Origin: Tridacna crocea
Lineage: Eukaryota; Mollusca; Bivalvia; Cardiida; Cardiidae
NCBI GenBank assembly: GCA_943736015.1
Contig: OX031058.1
Coordinates: 16,889,001 to 16,953,000 of the forward strand
Length of the DNA stretch: 64,000 bases
Direction of reading: 5' to 3'
Position 1 is the stretch's first letter. Each line of letters begins with the position of its first letter. The notes under the pieces were generated by a model. That model was given only the letters and a program-made list of their open reading frames with translations. It was not told where the DNA came from and did not search any database. The translations under genes were made by a program, and so were the position numbers. Positions 10,758-20,725 of the stretch are shown here, in pieces.

Positions 10758-10980
10758 TAACCCAACATCATACAATTCTTAATTTATGTGACCCAAAGGA
10801 GTATGTCTTTTGAATACATTGTAGGAAAGGAGAAAATACTGGTAACCAGCAACTTCTCCTTTCCCCATATTATCCTTAACAAATACAAATCTCATCATTT
10901 GGACCTTGAATGACAAATAAATTGTCAGCATGAGCATTCATTTTGGACAGACTTAATTGGATACTATTTGGTCAAATGAT
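10758..10980 (+). repeat. Hairpin MITE type A, degenerate
   Basis: GGAAAGGAGAAAATACTGGTAACCAGCAACTTCTCCTTTCC keeps most of the stem. The right side ends near TTTGGTCAAATGATT without TTAA. Confidence 0.6.
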
Positions 10981-11505
10981 TATTATCTCAAAACCCATGA
11001 GCATCTTTTCTAACAAACTAAACTTTAAAACTGTTAAAAACATAAATTTACGCATGAAATATTAAATCTGATGATCATTAGCAATTTCTCCGTCTACAAC
11101 AAATTTTTCATCAGAAACAAGAAATGTCTGTATAAAAAAGACAGCATAAATTTGCCAACAAATATGCATCAACCCTTTGAATAAACATGTCTGCATTTTG
11201 ACAACAGGTGCCCTGAGAATAAAAATATGTACATTTTTGACCAATCACCATTTTCTATCTATTCATTTGTTATTAGTACCAAAATGTACGCCAAAAACCT
11301 TCACAGTCAGCTAAGCTAAACCAACTGTCTGGTGCAGAGGGATTAGAGCATTTTTCGAACACAGAAGGATAAGACTTATTGAATTCGCTTTCCTTTCAAT
11401 TTTGTCTTCTTTCCTTGGACCCCTGGAGTCTGATTCAATTACATAAGTTGTCTGTAAATGTTATTCCTTATATGGTATGGTTATTTAATTGTCTGTTGAC
11501 CTTAT
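10981..11505. other. No recognisable feature
   Basis: AT-rich. Only a short open frame in the minus direction, with no family signature. Confidence 0.45.
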
Positions 11506-11714
11506 TTAACTCTTCCGAACAACGGAACATTAGGCTCAACCAAATCTGAAAGCACTGCAGAGGACAAATTAAATGTAGCTTAAAATACGATTATATCAGA
11601 CTTAGATGGGGTGGACTATATCATGGGAAAAAGAAAAAATATTGTTTACCAGCATTTTCTCTTTGTTTGATGTTTTTAAAAAGCATCTGCCTCTGGGTTG
11701 TGTAGTAAAGGGTA
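11506..11714 (-). repeat. Hairpin MITE type A, diverged
   Basis: TTAACTCTT at the left and GTAGTAAAGGGTAAC at the right; one hairpin arm is eroded (GAAAAAATATTGTTTACCAGC). Confidence 0.65.
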
Positions 11715-11823
11715 ACAGAGAGAGATTCCCAGGAAGTACAAGGCCATTTCGAGCCAATAAAGACTACGCTATTCCAAATTAACGGCTGTTTGTCCTCCAA
11801 TGCTTTTCAAAATTTTAGACAGA

Positions 11824-11876
11824 GTAGATTCAAGGTCAGACAGCTCAATCTGTGCAGCCTGATCTTCGATCTACAT
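11824..11876. repeat. GATCAGACTGCACA hairpin family copy
   Basis: TAGATTCAAGGTCAGACAGC pairs imperfectly with GCAGCCTGATCTTCGATCTA. This is the first of at least eight such foldback cores in the window. Confidence 0.6.
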
Positions 11877-12129
11877 CATGTGCAAGAGTACCTGATCCCA
11901 TCCTTTGCCTGCAACCAGTTCACCCTTGAAGCACTGAACCTTGATTAATTGACTTGCGTTGATAGTATAGGTCAAGATCAGACAGCACAGATCATGTTCA
12001 TCTTAGGTTTACACTGTCCTTTGTCCCATGCCAATTGTTTTAACAAGAACAGGTTTGAAATGGTAACATCTTACTTAACCTTTATCATTTACTACGATTG
12101 TCTTTTTTCCTACAAGGGTTAGCCATCAG

Positions 12130-12358
12130 TTAACCCATTACCAAACGACAATATTTTAAACTGGTCCAAATTCAAAGCATGTGCAGATGACAAAATAAAA
12201 GTGACTGAAAATTTGAAATTTGTTTTGTAAAGGGTAGAAAACATCGTGGGAAAAGGGGAAAATGCTGGTTACCAGCATTTTCTCCTTTTCCCACAATGTT
12301 TTCTAAAGGCTTCTTTCTGAGGGGCATCAAAAGTAGGGATTGTGTGGTAATGGGTTAA
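12130..12358 (-). repeat. Hairpin MITE type A, full length
   Basis: 229 bp, TTAA to TTAA. The near-complete palindrome has one base difference between arms (CATCGTGGG against CCCACAATG). Confidence 0.9.
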
Positions 12359-13124
12359 GAATAGATAAGTTGGAAAAAAGCAAGATTTACTGTGCAGCCA
12401 GTCTGTCTTTCACATTTCAGATATCATCTAATTATATATCTATCTATGTATGCCATAAAATTGCATCAGAAGACAATTTGAGCAGGCTGGCAACATTTTA
12501 TTTTCAACTCCTTCATTTTGACACAAGTTTGCCGTAGAAGCTTTGACAAAATCCTGTGAGCCATATATCTGGCTTGTGTGATAAAGAGATAATCATAATT
12601 TACTTTCTCACTATTGCATAGCTGCTTGCGTATGTCCCGTGCATTGCAATAAGAAAGGAAGGCTGCGACTATGTCGCAGAAATGACAACTTACATAGCTA
12701 ATACTCTCTAGTATATAGCATGATCTCCTTGTGCGCGGAGGGGCAACCTTTTTTTAAGTCCACACTTAAAAATAGGTAGCACCTATGTAGTAGCTGTGAT
12801 ATGTCATGCTTACGTCACACATCTGCCTAAAGGCCAAAACAATGCAGAAGTGACGCTGCAGGGACAAAGCTTGAACACTTATTTTATAATAATGTTTTAT
12901 AACATTGGTTTATTTGATATGTCTGACTTCTTTTGTATGAATGACAGCAACAAAGTGAGCAGAGCTGTTTTCCATCAGTGAACACCCTATTTACGCAAGG
13001 AACATTGTGCTAACAAAGAAGTCATACCACAGTAACATGTCATACCCCATGCTTACGCCTCAGTAAGCCATACTGCATGTCCCACAAACCCGATACAAAC
13101 ATAGATATGTCACAGGATACACAA
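12359..13124. other. No recognisable feature
   Basis: Only a short hairpin CTGCGACTATGTCGCAG near 12663-12679 stands out. No exon or repeat family was recognised. Confidence 0.45.
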
Positions 13125-13430
13125 CATGCGCAGATCCAGATATCTTTCTCAGGGGGGGTCCCACCGAAAACGCACTCGTCTTATTATAAGATACTTTGAT
13201 TTCCGGATTTCAGTGGATGTAAGCCTTTTACAAGAAAAGTCAACGTTTCCAGTTCTAACCATGAGGAGGTCTCCACATTTAGAACCTTTTCTTTTCAAAT
13301 TTATGACTGTATTTTACATAAATTCTGTATAATATCAAACCAGTAGCATTTCACGAATCCGATAACCACATTTTTGCCAAAATTCCAGGGGGGTCCAGAC
13401 GCCCGGTCCCGCCTTCTGGATCCGCCCATG
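13125..13430. mobile_element. Small inverted-repeat element, 306 bp
   Basis: CATGCGCAGATCCAGA at the left matches the complement of TCTGGATCCGCCCATG at the right in 14 of 16 positions, and each is followed inward by a GGGGGGTCC tract. The target duplication is not clear, and the superfamily is unassigned. Confidence 0.6.
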
Positions 13431-13814
13431 CACAAGAGGAACACCACAGAAACATCGTAGATACACTGTGACTTTAATTTTGAACAAAATACGCTTCAGT
13501 CCTTGGCATTTGACCCCTGTTAAGAAATTTTGTTTCATACACCGCAGATATGCAAAAGTAAGGGAGTAGCATTAGGCTGAGCATTACTCAATGCGCTGTT
13601 GTGGACAGAGTACATCAAGGTCAGACAGCACAGAAAAGTAACTAACTTCAAGTGCCAAGTGTCACAGCTTTACTGCTTGTGAAGATCATGAACAGGCTAC
13701 AAAGAATCTGCGATCTTACCTTTGAGCTTAGAAACTGTCTGATTTGCTCATCATACACTTCAAAAAGTAACCTTGAAATCAAAGGTCCAGATAAGAGGGA
13801 TTGATGGTATTCTA
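13431..13814. other. No clear feature; a half-site of the GATCAGAC family
   Basis: TACATCAAGGTCAGACAGCA near 13610 is one arm of that hairpin family without its partner. Nothing else was recognised. Confidence 0.4.
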
Positions 13815-13925
13815 AATCCATCATTTCTCTCCAAAACCCTATATTGTGGGTACTCATAAGAATCGTCTCAATGAGACGATTCTAATGAGTACCAACAACA
13901 CAGGGTTTGGTGTAGAATGATTAAT
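13815..13925. repeat. Foldback element with perfect central stem
   Basis: The centre pairs AGAATCGTCTCA with TGAGACGATTCT at 13858-13885, extended by GTACTCAT / ATGAGTAC. An outer imperfect stem of about 25 further bases uses ATCATTTCTCTCCAAAACCC and its partner. A short palindromic MITE is the simplest reading. Confidence 0.7.
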
Positions 13926-14330
13926 ATTTTCAATTCTGAAATAAAAAATCACCCCCTCTATCTGGAGCTCTGCTTGAAATTGCAATTATTTGAGCCTTAT
14001 CTGTAGACTAGATTGTCTGTTAGTTTTTTGGGGCTCTAAGGGACAGTATACACTCTAGACATGCAAGAATCAGCAGTAAATTGGTTATGGGAACAAACAA
14101 TTTACTCTAGAACAGATAATAGGTTAAGTGTTTCTTGTAATAAATGTCCAGAGACTCAGCCATAATATTGTTACAAGAATTGGATTTATCTACAAATAGC
14201 ACACTATTATAGGGACACTTTTCTCTCTTATTTTTTCTGTTTTACAATCCTTTACCCTGAGAGTTCAAAATCCTATGGCCCTGGCTCGAAACCTGTAAAG
14301 ACAGACCTAGGGAATCAACCATAATGTTGT
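13926..14330. other. No recognisable feature
   Basis: AT-rich spacer without open frames or repeat signatures. Confidence 0.45.
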
Positions 14331-14559
14331 TTAACCCTTTCCCAAACGGCAAATTTTCGACCAGACCAAATTGAAACCATTTTGCAGATGACAAATTAAC
14401 AATTGCTAAAAAGATGATTTTTCTATATGATAGGGTAGAAAACATTGTGGGAAAAGGAGAAAATGCTGGTAACCAGCATTTTCTCCTTTTCCCACAATGT
14501 TTTCAAAAGGCTTCTCTTGCTGACCCCTAAAAACCAGGGATTGTTTGGGAAAGGGTTAA
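14331..14559 (-). repeat. Hairpin MITE type A with CCCTTTCCCAAAC end
   Basis: 229 bp with a perfect stem. Its termini (CCCTTTCCCAAACGG / GTTTGGGAAAGGG) are the variant otherwise seen on type C copies. Its right TTAA is shared with the next copy. Confidence 0.9.
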
Positions 14560-14783
14560 CTCTTTACCACATAATCCTGACTTTTAACGACCCTGAGAAA
14601 GATGCCTTTTGAAAACATCATGGGAAAAGGCAAAATGCTGGTAACCAGCGTTTTCTCATTTTCTCACAATGTTTTCTAATCTATCAAGGACAAATTTTGC
14701 AATTTTAAGCACATTGAAATTGTCGTCTGCAAATGCTTTCAATTTCCACCAGTCTATTATTTTGTTGTGTGGTAAAAAGCTAA
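14556..14783 (+). repeat. Hairpin MITE type A abutting the previous copy
   Basis: Starts in the same TTAA (14556-14559) that ends its neighbour. The distal TTAA has mutated to CTAA. Confidence 0.85.
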
Positions 14784-14867
14784 CCTGTAACTGACATGGA
14801 AATATTCTTTCTTCACTATAAAAATAAAAAAAAAACAAATCAAATGTGGCTTAAATTGATTGGTGAA

Positions 14868-15047
14868 TTAACCCATTATCACACAACCACTATTTTTGAC
14901 GACCCTGAGAAAGCAGCCTTTGGAAAACATTGTGGGAAAAGGAAAAAAATGCTGGTAACCAGCATTTTCTCTGTTTCCCACAATGTTTTCTACCCTTCAC
15001 AAAACTAATTTCAAATTTTCAGTTACTTTTATTTTGTTGTCTGTAAA
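14868..15047 (+). repeat. Hairpin MITE type A, cut by a SINE
   Basis: Intact from TTAACCCATTATCA through the hairpin to the GTCTGTAAA tract, where a SINE begins. The remainder is not found beyond the SINE. Confidence 0.8.
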
Positions 15048-15050
15048 CTG

Positions 15051-15325
15051 AATGTTGTTGCTTGGTTGTATTGGGGTTTAACACCATTTTACAGCTAAGG
15101 TCATATCATGGCTGTCGGTGACACACATTTGTTTTCTGGCTTTCTCACACCAGTACTAACATAATTTGCTTTCCAAAGTTACCCACTACTTTTCTTACAT
15201 GCTTCACCAGAGGTGAGTGGCAAAAATATATCGGAAAGAAAGTTTGCCGGTTATCAAACTCACAACCACCAGGTCATGAGTACGACACGCTCACCAATGA
15301 GCCACCTGGGTGGGCTTGGTCTAAT
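15051..15325 (-). mobile_element. tRNA-derived SINE, near full length
   Basis: On the minus strand the tRNA-like head reads GGTGGCTCATTGGTGAGCG (A-box region) and GGTTGTGAGTTTGATAACC (B-box region). The body ends in GGTGTTAAACCCCAATACAA. A sister copy lies at 41888-42152 and a tail fragment at 37370-37485. Confidence 0.85.
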
Positions 15326-15389
15326 GATTTCTGTCTTTGATAGGCAAGAAAATGCTCTAGCTGTCTCCATGAAAGACAGTTTTCATAAT

Positions 15390-15618
15390 TTAACCCTTTA
15401 CCACACAATCCCAACTTTTAATGACCCTTAAAAAGAAGCCTTCTCAAAACACTGAGGGAAAAGGAGAAAATGCTGGTAACCAGAATTTTCTCCTTTTCCA
15501 ACAATGTTTTCATTCCTTCCCAAAATAAAATTCAAATTTTCAGTCACTTTTATTTTGTCATCTGCAAATGCTTTCAATTTGGACCAGTCTACAATATTGT
15601 CAATTGGTAAAGAGTTAA
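15390..15618 (+). repeat. Hairpin MITE type A, full length
   Basis: 229 bp, with a few stem mismatches (CACTGAGGG, CCAACAATG). Confidence 0.9.
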
Positions 15619-15692
15619 ACAATATTTACATTGTAGTCTGCAAATGCTTTCTCGGGGTCCTAAAAACTAGTGACTGTTTGGTAAAGGGTTAA
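15619..15692 (-). repeat. Hairpin MITE remnant
   Basis: Keeps GTCTGCAAATGCTTTC joined to TGTTTGGTAAAGGGTTAA; the hairpin has been deleted. It directly follows the preceding copy. Confidence 0.55.
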
Positions 15693-15712
15693 AATTTTGT
15701 AGCTTGGTTGAC

Positions 15713-16080
15713 ACTATGGTCACAATGTGAAACTGCCGCCTGCCGATTTTTAGATATCGGTGGATTCTTAAAATTACATGCCGCCGGCCGATTTTTTACA
15801 AATCGGTGAGAGTGGTCATAAATAACTGCCAGTAAAAGGCCGCCTGACGGAACCCGGGCGGCGACAGGCAGTTTTTTTAAGGACGAGTGGTGCGTAACGT
15901 CGCCAGGATGTCGGCCGGTGGCAGTTAGGCGACAGGCCGGCGGCCGTCAGATTCTACATGCCACCGCCCTGCGACCTGGCGGACACCAGGAATATACACC
16001 TGCCACCGGCCGGCGATCGGGTGTTCTGAATGCCACCGGCCGGCACCACCCCCCGATAATCTGACGGCGGCAGGCTGGTT
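15713..16080 (+). repeat. Left GC-rich terminal region of the Harbinger element
   Basis: Repeated GCCGCCGGCCGATTT, TGCCACCGGCCGG and GTCGGCCGGTGGCAG blocks in both orientations. Probable binding sites for the Myb-like protein or transposase, by analogy with the subterminal sites of other Harbinger elements. Confidence 0.75.
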
Positions 16081-16091
16081 TACGAGGGATA

Positions 16092-16097
16092 TATAAA
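16092..16097 (+). promoter_or_regulatory. TATA box of the Myb-like gene
   Basis: TATAAA within GGATATATAAATCT, 91 bp upstream of the start codon, at the inner edge of the GC-rich end. A transcription start about 30 bp downstream would leave a 5' leader of about 65 bases. Confidence 0.6.
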
Positions 16098-16188
16098 TCT
16101 AGATTGCTCTCGTATCAATACAAAGTGTTCATTATTATCATTAGATAAATAGACCAATTTTTTTAAAGAAAATTTTCCTCTGAACAAG

Positions 16189-18685
16189 ATGCCCCCTAAA
16201 GGCAGCGGCAAAGGGAAGGAAAAGGCACCAGCCCCGAAACGCAAGAGACAAGAGCCCCAGCCACAGCGGGAACCCAGCAGCAGCAGCGACGACGACGAGA
16301 TGGAGCCCGTGCCTGCTCTCGATGTGGAGGAGGAATATGATGAGGAAACCAATAATAAGGGGGTCCAACAGATCGACGACAAGATATGTGAGTTCTTCGA
16401 ACAGAACAGTTTTTACTATGACCTGACGCACGAGTCCTATAAGGACAAAAAGAGGAGGGACATCACCCTTGCCGAATTTGCTCTGACGCTTGGCCCAGAT
16501 TGGAGTGGGGACAAGATATGGAATAGGTTCAAAAGCTTGCGGACCGATTACTGCAAGATTAAAGCTCAACTCAAGAAAGGGAAAAGCGGATCCGGTGCCA
16601 AGAAATTGACGCAGAAACAACAGTGGAAGCTAAGGGCCTTCCAATTCCTTGAACCGTACAGCCGCAAGGGAGCCTGCATCAGCCAAGACACAGAACTTGG
16701 ACGGGTAAGCCAGGACAAGTTTTTTTAGATACACATTAATTACTCGCGTTAAATTCTTCACATTTATAATTTCTCATCTTATTTTATATCTTGTGCTTAT
16801 GCTTCTAGATACCCACACAACCAGGAGACGACGACGACACTTCCCACCAAGACGATACCATAGAGACAGCCTATACCTCAGTAAAAGCCGGCCCTTTTCA
16901 GCCGAAGCAACAAGGAAAGAAACCCAAGGGGTCGTCGGAACTCGTGTCGTTGTGGAAGAAGGTTTTGCTAGCTGACCGTGCTCAAGAGGACAACATGAGA
17001 AAAACGGTGAGTACCATTGTTTATCTGCTGACAGATTTATTGTCAGTTCATAGTTGCACAATGTTTAGGCCTACTTTGACATTCATTATTTTTTATGCTG
17101 TTGTATAAGTGCGAGCTTATTGTTGGTTCTTTACTTTAAATCCAAGATTATTCCCATGATTTTAAAGCCAAATAAATAAATAAATTTTCTTGGGATCGAT
17201 AACATTGTCATTATTTCTAGGTAATTCGCCAATACCAGTTAATCATATCAAGCACCCTACATTTGTTCTTTATCTTTAAAACACGCCATTGTACTGTTTT
17301 ACTGCTCCACTGTTGTTCTTGGTAACTTTACGTTTTATGTACTACCCATGTGAAGTTAGCAGTTAAGCAGTAATAGCAGCAGTTACTGCTCTTACTTCTC
17401 TTACTGTCAACTTCACATGCATCCTTGTGTACAGGTGCAGGACTTGGGGAAGACGCCGGATGCCAGGCAGGCTTGGGCTGCGTGGTTTGCCTCTGTTTGC
17501 CAGGACGTCCCTCAAGAGCGTTTCAGGGAGTTCCAGCACGAGACATTCACAGTGTCCATGCGATACCTCCAGCAGTCTTCCCAACAGGTGCCCCAGCAAC
17601 AGCCAATATGGCAGCCCCTGCCGCCCAAAAACCAGCTACCCATGTGGCAGCCCCCCAACGCCACAGCCCCAGCAGCAACCTGGGTAGGGTCATCCCAGCC
17701 GCTGCAGCAGCAGCACCTGCAGCTTCCCCTGCAGCACCGGTCGTACACACCCACCCAGGACGTACAGAGATTCACTGTAAGTATCTATTTGCTTATTTTA
17801 CTGTCACATGATACTTTGACATAATTATGTCTCTCCCATTTTTAAAATGGGGAGACATTGTTTTTGTCAGATTTGTCTGTCCGTCCGTCCGTTCGCCCAC
17901 CGCTCGACCGTCCGTCAGTCCGTCTGTCTGTCTGCCTGTCACAAATTGCGTTCTTGACTTGCAATTCTGTTCATCCGCTGAAATTAACAACAAAGGATTT
18001 AATTGCGCTTCGGATATATCGTATATCTGAAGCGCAATTAAACCGAATTTACAGGCCTAACACATTTCAAACCATTTATGGAATAGATGAATTCATCATT
18101 ATTCTCAGAACTTGTATTATGTGTTAGAAATATTCTGCACGTTTCTTGTTCTTCGAACATATCTAAAGCCTGCGACAAATGTGGTCTGAGTCGTAGTCCG
18201 ATATTTTCCGTATCACAAGTGTATCGCCAGTATGTTAGTTGGATATGAAGCTCGTACATCGGTCTTTCCATGTACGATAGAGCTGGGCTCGAGGTTCACG
18301 GGACAGCTCGAGCGCTACGCGCTCTCGGTGTCACATGAACCTTGTGCCCAGCTCTTTCTTAGACGGAAAGACCAATGTACTCGATCGTATAACCATTACA
18401 TCTGTATGTTTCCAGACTATCACCTTAGGTGAGATGGGCATCTCAACTGGTAACCTCAGGCCCAAGTCAGCCCCGTCGTCATCCAAAATCATACAACAGG
18501 CCTTAAATGTAACTATGGAACCGACCGCCAGCACACTCAGCCCAGTACTGACATCACAGTACCAGCCTCCGTCACTGCCGTCATCTGCACAGCCACAGCC
18601 AGAGCAGCAGTCCACAGATCCTGGCGCGTCGCTCAGCCTTTCCCTCGGCTTATCCTCTGGGCTGCACGATTCCAGCTTGGAATAA
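16189..18685 (+). CDS. Harbinger MADF/Myb-like DNA-binding protein, four exons
   Basis: By family knowledge, this partner protein binds the element ends and helps nuclear import and recruitment of the transposase. Exons are 16189-16704, 16809-17006, 17435-17776 and 18416-18685. Every junction is phase 0 with GT donors (GTAAG, GTGAG, GTAAG) and AG acceptors, giving about 441 residues. Residues 1-30 are basic (KRKRQ, a likely nuclear signal), followed by a Ser/Asp/Glu stretch. Residues about 60-155 form a MADF/SANT-like domain (ICEFFEQNSFYYDLTHESYK...WNRFKSLRTDY). Exon 3 has a conserved-looking DARQAWAAWFASV...FQHETFTVSMRYL block, then Gln/Pro-rich sequence. The third intron holds two repeat insertions but keeps its splice sites. 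A poly(A) signal follows at 18915. Confidence 0.85.
17821..18050 (-). mobile_element. Microsatellite-bearing repeat in the third intron
   Basis: Begins with a palindrome (GTCTCTCCCATTTTTAAAAT against ATGGGGAGAC, 17829-17854), then a degenerate CCGT/CTGT tetranucleotide tract (17875-17940). It resembles the microsatellite end of pearl/Helentron-associated repeats in reverse orientation. The far limit is uncertain. Confidence 0.6.
17999..18041. repeat. Near-perfect 43-bp palindrome
   Basis: TTAATTGCGCTTCGGATATA pairs with TATATCTGAAGCGCAATTAA around TCG, with one mismatch over 20-bp arms. It lies inside the third intron of the Harbinger Myb-like gene. Confidence 0.85.
18256..18380. repeat. Foldback insertion next to the last exon
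   Basis: The arms share GGTCTTTCC, AGAGCTGGGC and AGGTTCA blocks in matching order and spacing, closing at GAGCGCTACGCGCTC. It lies 36 bp before the acceptor of exon 4, so it could affect splicing. Confidence 0.7.
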
Positions 18686-18914
18686 ATGTTAGATAGCAAC
18701 AACAACTAGGACCCCTGGAGTAAAATGTATAATGTGTGTCTTTGGAGTATTGTGTGCCTTAGGATTATTATAGGAGACTGTGGAGTATTATGTGTGACTT
18801 ATGTGTCGGTTTGTGATTGAACTGTGCTGGAACTGTGTTGGAACTGCGCTGAACTGTTAATAGTTTTTAGTTTTAATTTGTTTTATTTCATTGTCTGCTA
18901 TGTTTGTGGCCAAT

Positions 18915-18920
18915 AATAAA
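18915..18920 (+). terminator. Poly(A) signal of the Myb-like gene
   Basis: AATAAA in a GCCAATAATAAAGATTACC context, 230 bp after the stop codon, followed within 35 bases by a T/G-rich stretch (ATTTCTGTATTGTGTTTTC). Confidence 0.7.
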
Positions 18921-19220
18921 GATTACCTGGTCTGAGAGAATATTTCTGTATTGTGTTTTCATTATATTCAAATCTGCATGCGAAAAATATAGGTTTAGGG
19001 GGCTGAAATTGTAGCCAGGATTCTTATTTACAGTACCCCATGGGCTATAAGAATGCATTCTGAGGAAAGAACTCCTGTAGGAGCTGTTTCATCAGGGTAT
19101 ATGCTTTTTGCCAACGCACTTAAACTCGCGCTTGCAAGGGAAAGAGTTAATAAAGCTTGTTATGAAGCAGCAATCTATTTCAAGAAAATTTCTAGAAGGA
19201 ATAAGTTGTACTGAAGTAAA

Positions 19221-19226
19221 TTTATT
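19221..19226 (-). terminator. Poly(A) signal of the transposase gene
   Basis: AATAAA on the minus strand, 136 bp beyond the transposase stop codon. The two genes therefore end about 300 bp apart, facing each other. Confidence 0.6.
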
Positions 19227-19361
19227 ATATAATACATAGAAGATATTCATTATGTCGACAAAAAATGCTATAACTGATACAACAAAAGCAACATTATTGA
19301 TACACAGTAAAACTAGGTATTGATACAAATGATACAGTGAATGAAACACTAAAACCAATTT

Positions 19362-20690
19362 TCAATCACGTGGTGCGATGGCTGCCTCCTGCCATGGCAC
19401 ACTGCCAACGTCACTGTTGTAATAGGCTTTGAGATATGCGTGCAGTTCTTTTCCCTGTACCGTCTGTCGTGGCCCACGTCCCTCTGTACGAATCTCCTCC
19501 AAAACTCCAGCATCTCTCCATGCCCCTGGTATTATGTCCCCGTTTTCCAGCTCAACGTCCAGTTCGTTTGCAGCGATGGTAGGGCGTTGGTCACGCATCA
19601 CGTTGTGGAGGGTCACACAAGCCTTTGTTATCCACGCAGCAACTTGTGGTTCAACCCACAAGCATGAGTGAAGGCATCTAAACCGGGCAGCCAGGATGCC
19701 GAAAGCATTTTCAACAACGCGCCTGGCTCGTGAACACCGGTAGTTGAAGATGCGTTGGTCGTGGTCCAGTAATCTATCCGGATACGGCTTCATCATATAG
19801 GTATGAAGAGGGAATGCATCGTCACCGACGAGGAAATAAGGGATGTCTCTGTCGTCGTGGGGCAAGGGGCTCGGCCTGGGGAAGGCGAGGGTGTCCTGTC
19901 GAAGTCCAGGTTCTAATTGAGACCTATTGTAGACACCACAGTCTGAGTACGATCCAGGAGACCCCACGTTGACCCACAGGAACTTGTACTCCGCGTCAAC
20001 AAGTCCCAGCAGTACGATTGAAAAGAACCCCTTGTAGTTGTGATAGAGGCTGCCCGACTTCCTTGGCTTCCGGATGCGTATGTGTTTCCCGTCCAACGCC
20101 CCGCACACATGATTGAAGTTCCATCTGGTGCTGAACTTCTCGGAAACTTCTTCCCATTCTCCTTCGGTGCTAGGGGTGGTCCACTGTTCTTCTTTGAACT
20201 CTTCAATTATGGCCTGGCATACCTCCGGCACAAACAGTGATATGGTGTTGTGTGCCACCCGAAAATCGAACTCCAAGGCTCGGTATGAGATTCCTGTTGC
20301 CAGGAATCGTAGGGTAATGGCAAGCTTCATACCCGGGCTTATCGGCAATCGGTTCTTCCGACACTTCGTGATGTGGGGCGCCACTCTTTCCAGTATATGA
20401 ATGAAGATGTCGAAATCCATCCGTAGGAAGGATTTAAAGCCCCCACGGTCTTCCATACGCAGCTCGTTCATGAGTGTGTCGTACTGGCCGAGTAGCACTC
20501 TTCGCTGCAGCCATGGCCGCACCCAGCAAGTCCGTGTTCTTCGCTGCTGTTGGGCACGCTGTTCTTCTTCAAGCAGCAGGGAAGCCAACAGTAACTGCTG
20601 TCTTCTTTCAGTCCTTTGCAGCCTCCATCTCAATTCGGCAATACGAACGTCTCTGATTCGCTCTGGTGCAATAAGAATCGCCATGACCAC
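19362..20690 (-). CDS. Harbinger DDE transposase (HARBI1-like)
   Basis: Single-exon 442-residue protein of the DDE_Tnp_4 superfamily, of normal length for the family. It cuts and joins the element ends. Residues about 113-160 are a helix-turn-helix-like region (ISPGMKLAITLRFLATGISY...). The catalytic triad is visible: Asp200 in GALDGKHI, Asp290 in VGDDAFPL, and Glu327 in VVENAFGILAARFR. Family blocks YHNYKGFFSIVLLGLVDAEY and GSYSDCGVYNRS are intact. The N-terminal 60 residues are Arg/Gln-rich. Two nearby Met codons (positions 1 and 3) could start it; the TATA box is so close that the second is equally plausible. No interruption is visible. It converges on the Myb-like gene within the same element. 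Confidence 0.95.
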   Translation of the reverse strand: MVMAILIAPERIRDVRIAELRWRLQRTERRQQLLLASLLLEEEQRAQQQRRTRTCWVRPWLQRRVLLGQYDTLMNELRMEDRGGFKSFLRMDFDIFIHILERVAPHITKCRKNRLPISPGMKLAITLRFLATGISYRALEFDFRVAHNTISLFVPEVCQAIIEEFKEEQWTTPSTEGEWEEVSEKFSTRWNFNHVCGALDGKHIRIRKPRKSGSLYHNYKGFFSIVLLGLVDAEYKFLWVNVGSPGSYSDCGVYNRSQLEPGLRQDTLAFPRPSPLPHDDRDIPYFLVGDDAFPLHTYMMKPYPDRLLDHDQRIFNYRCSRARRVVENAFGILAARFRCLHSCLWVEPQVAAWITKACVTLHNVMRDQRPTIAANELDVELENGDIIPGAWRDAGVLEEIRTEGRGPRQTVQGKELHAYLKAYYNSDVGSVPWQEAAIAPRD

Positions 20691-20717
20691 TATTATGTGT
20701 GTTGGATGGCCTTGAAT

Positions 20718-20723
20718 TTATAT
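20718..20723 (-). promoter_or_regulatory. TATA box of the transposase gene
   Basis: TATAAA on the minus strand, 28 bp before the first Met codon. A start site 25-30 bp downstream would leave almost no leader ahead of that Met. Confidence 0.55.
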
Positions 20724-20725
20724 AT

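Noticed and set aside
16141-16620. 159-codon open frame on the minus strand
   Set aside because: Antisense to exon 1 of the Harbinger Myb-like gene; its sequence simply mirrors that exon's codons, with no domain of its own.
17425-17811. Alternative Ala/Pro-rich frame over exon 3, and minus-strand Cys/Gly-rich frames
   Set aside because: These are other frames of a CAG/CCC-rich exon. Only the frame giving VQDLGKTPDARQAWAAWF keeps phase with the other three exons.
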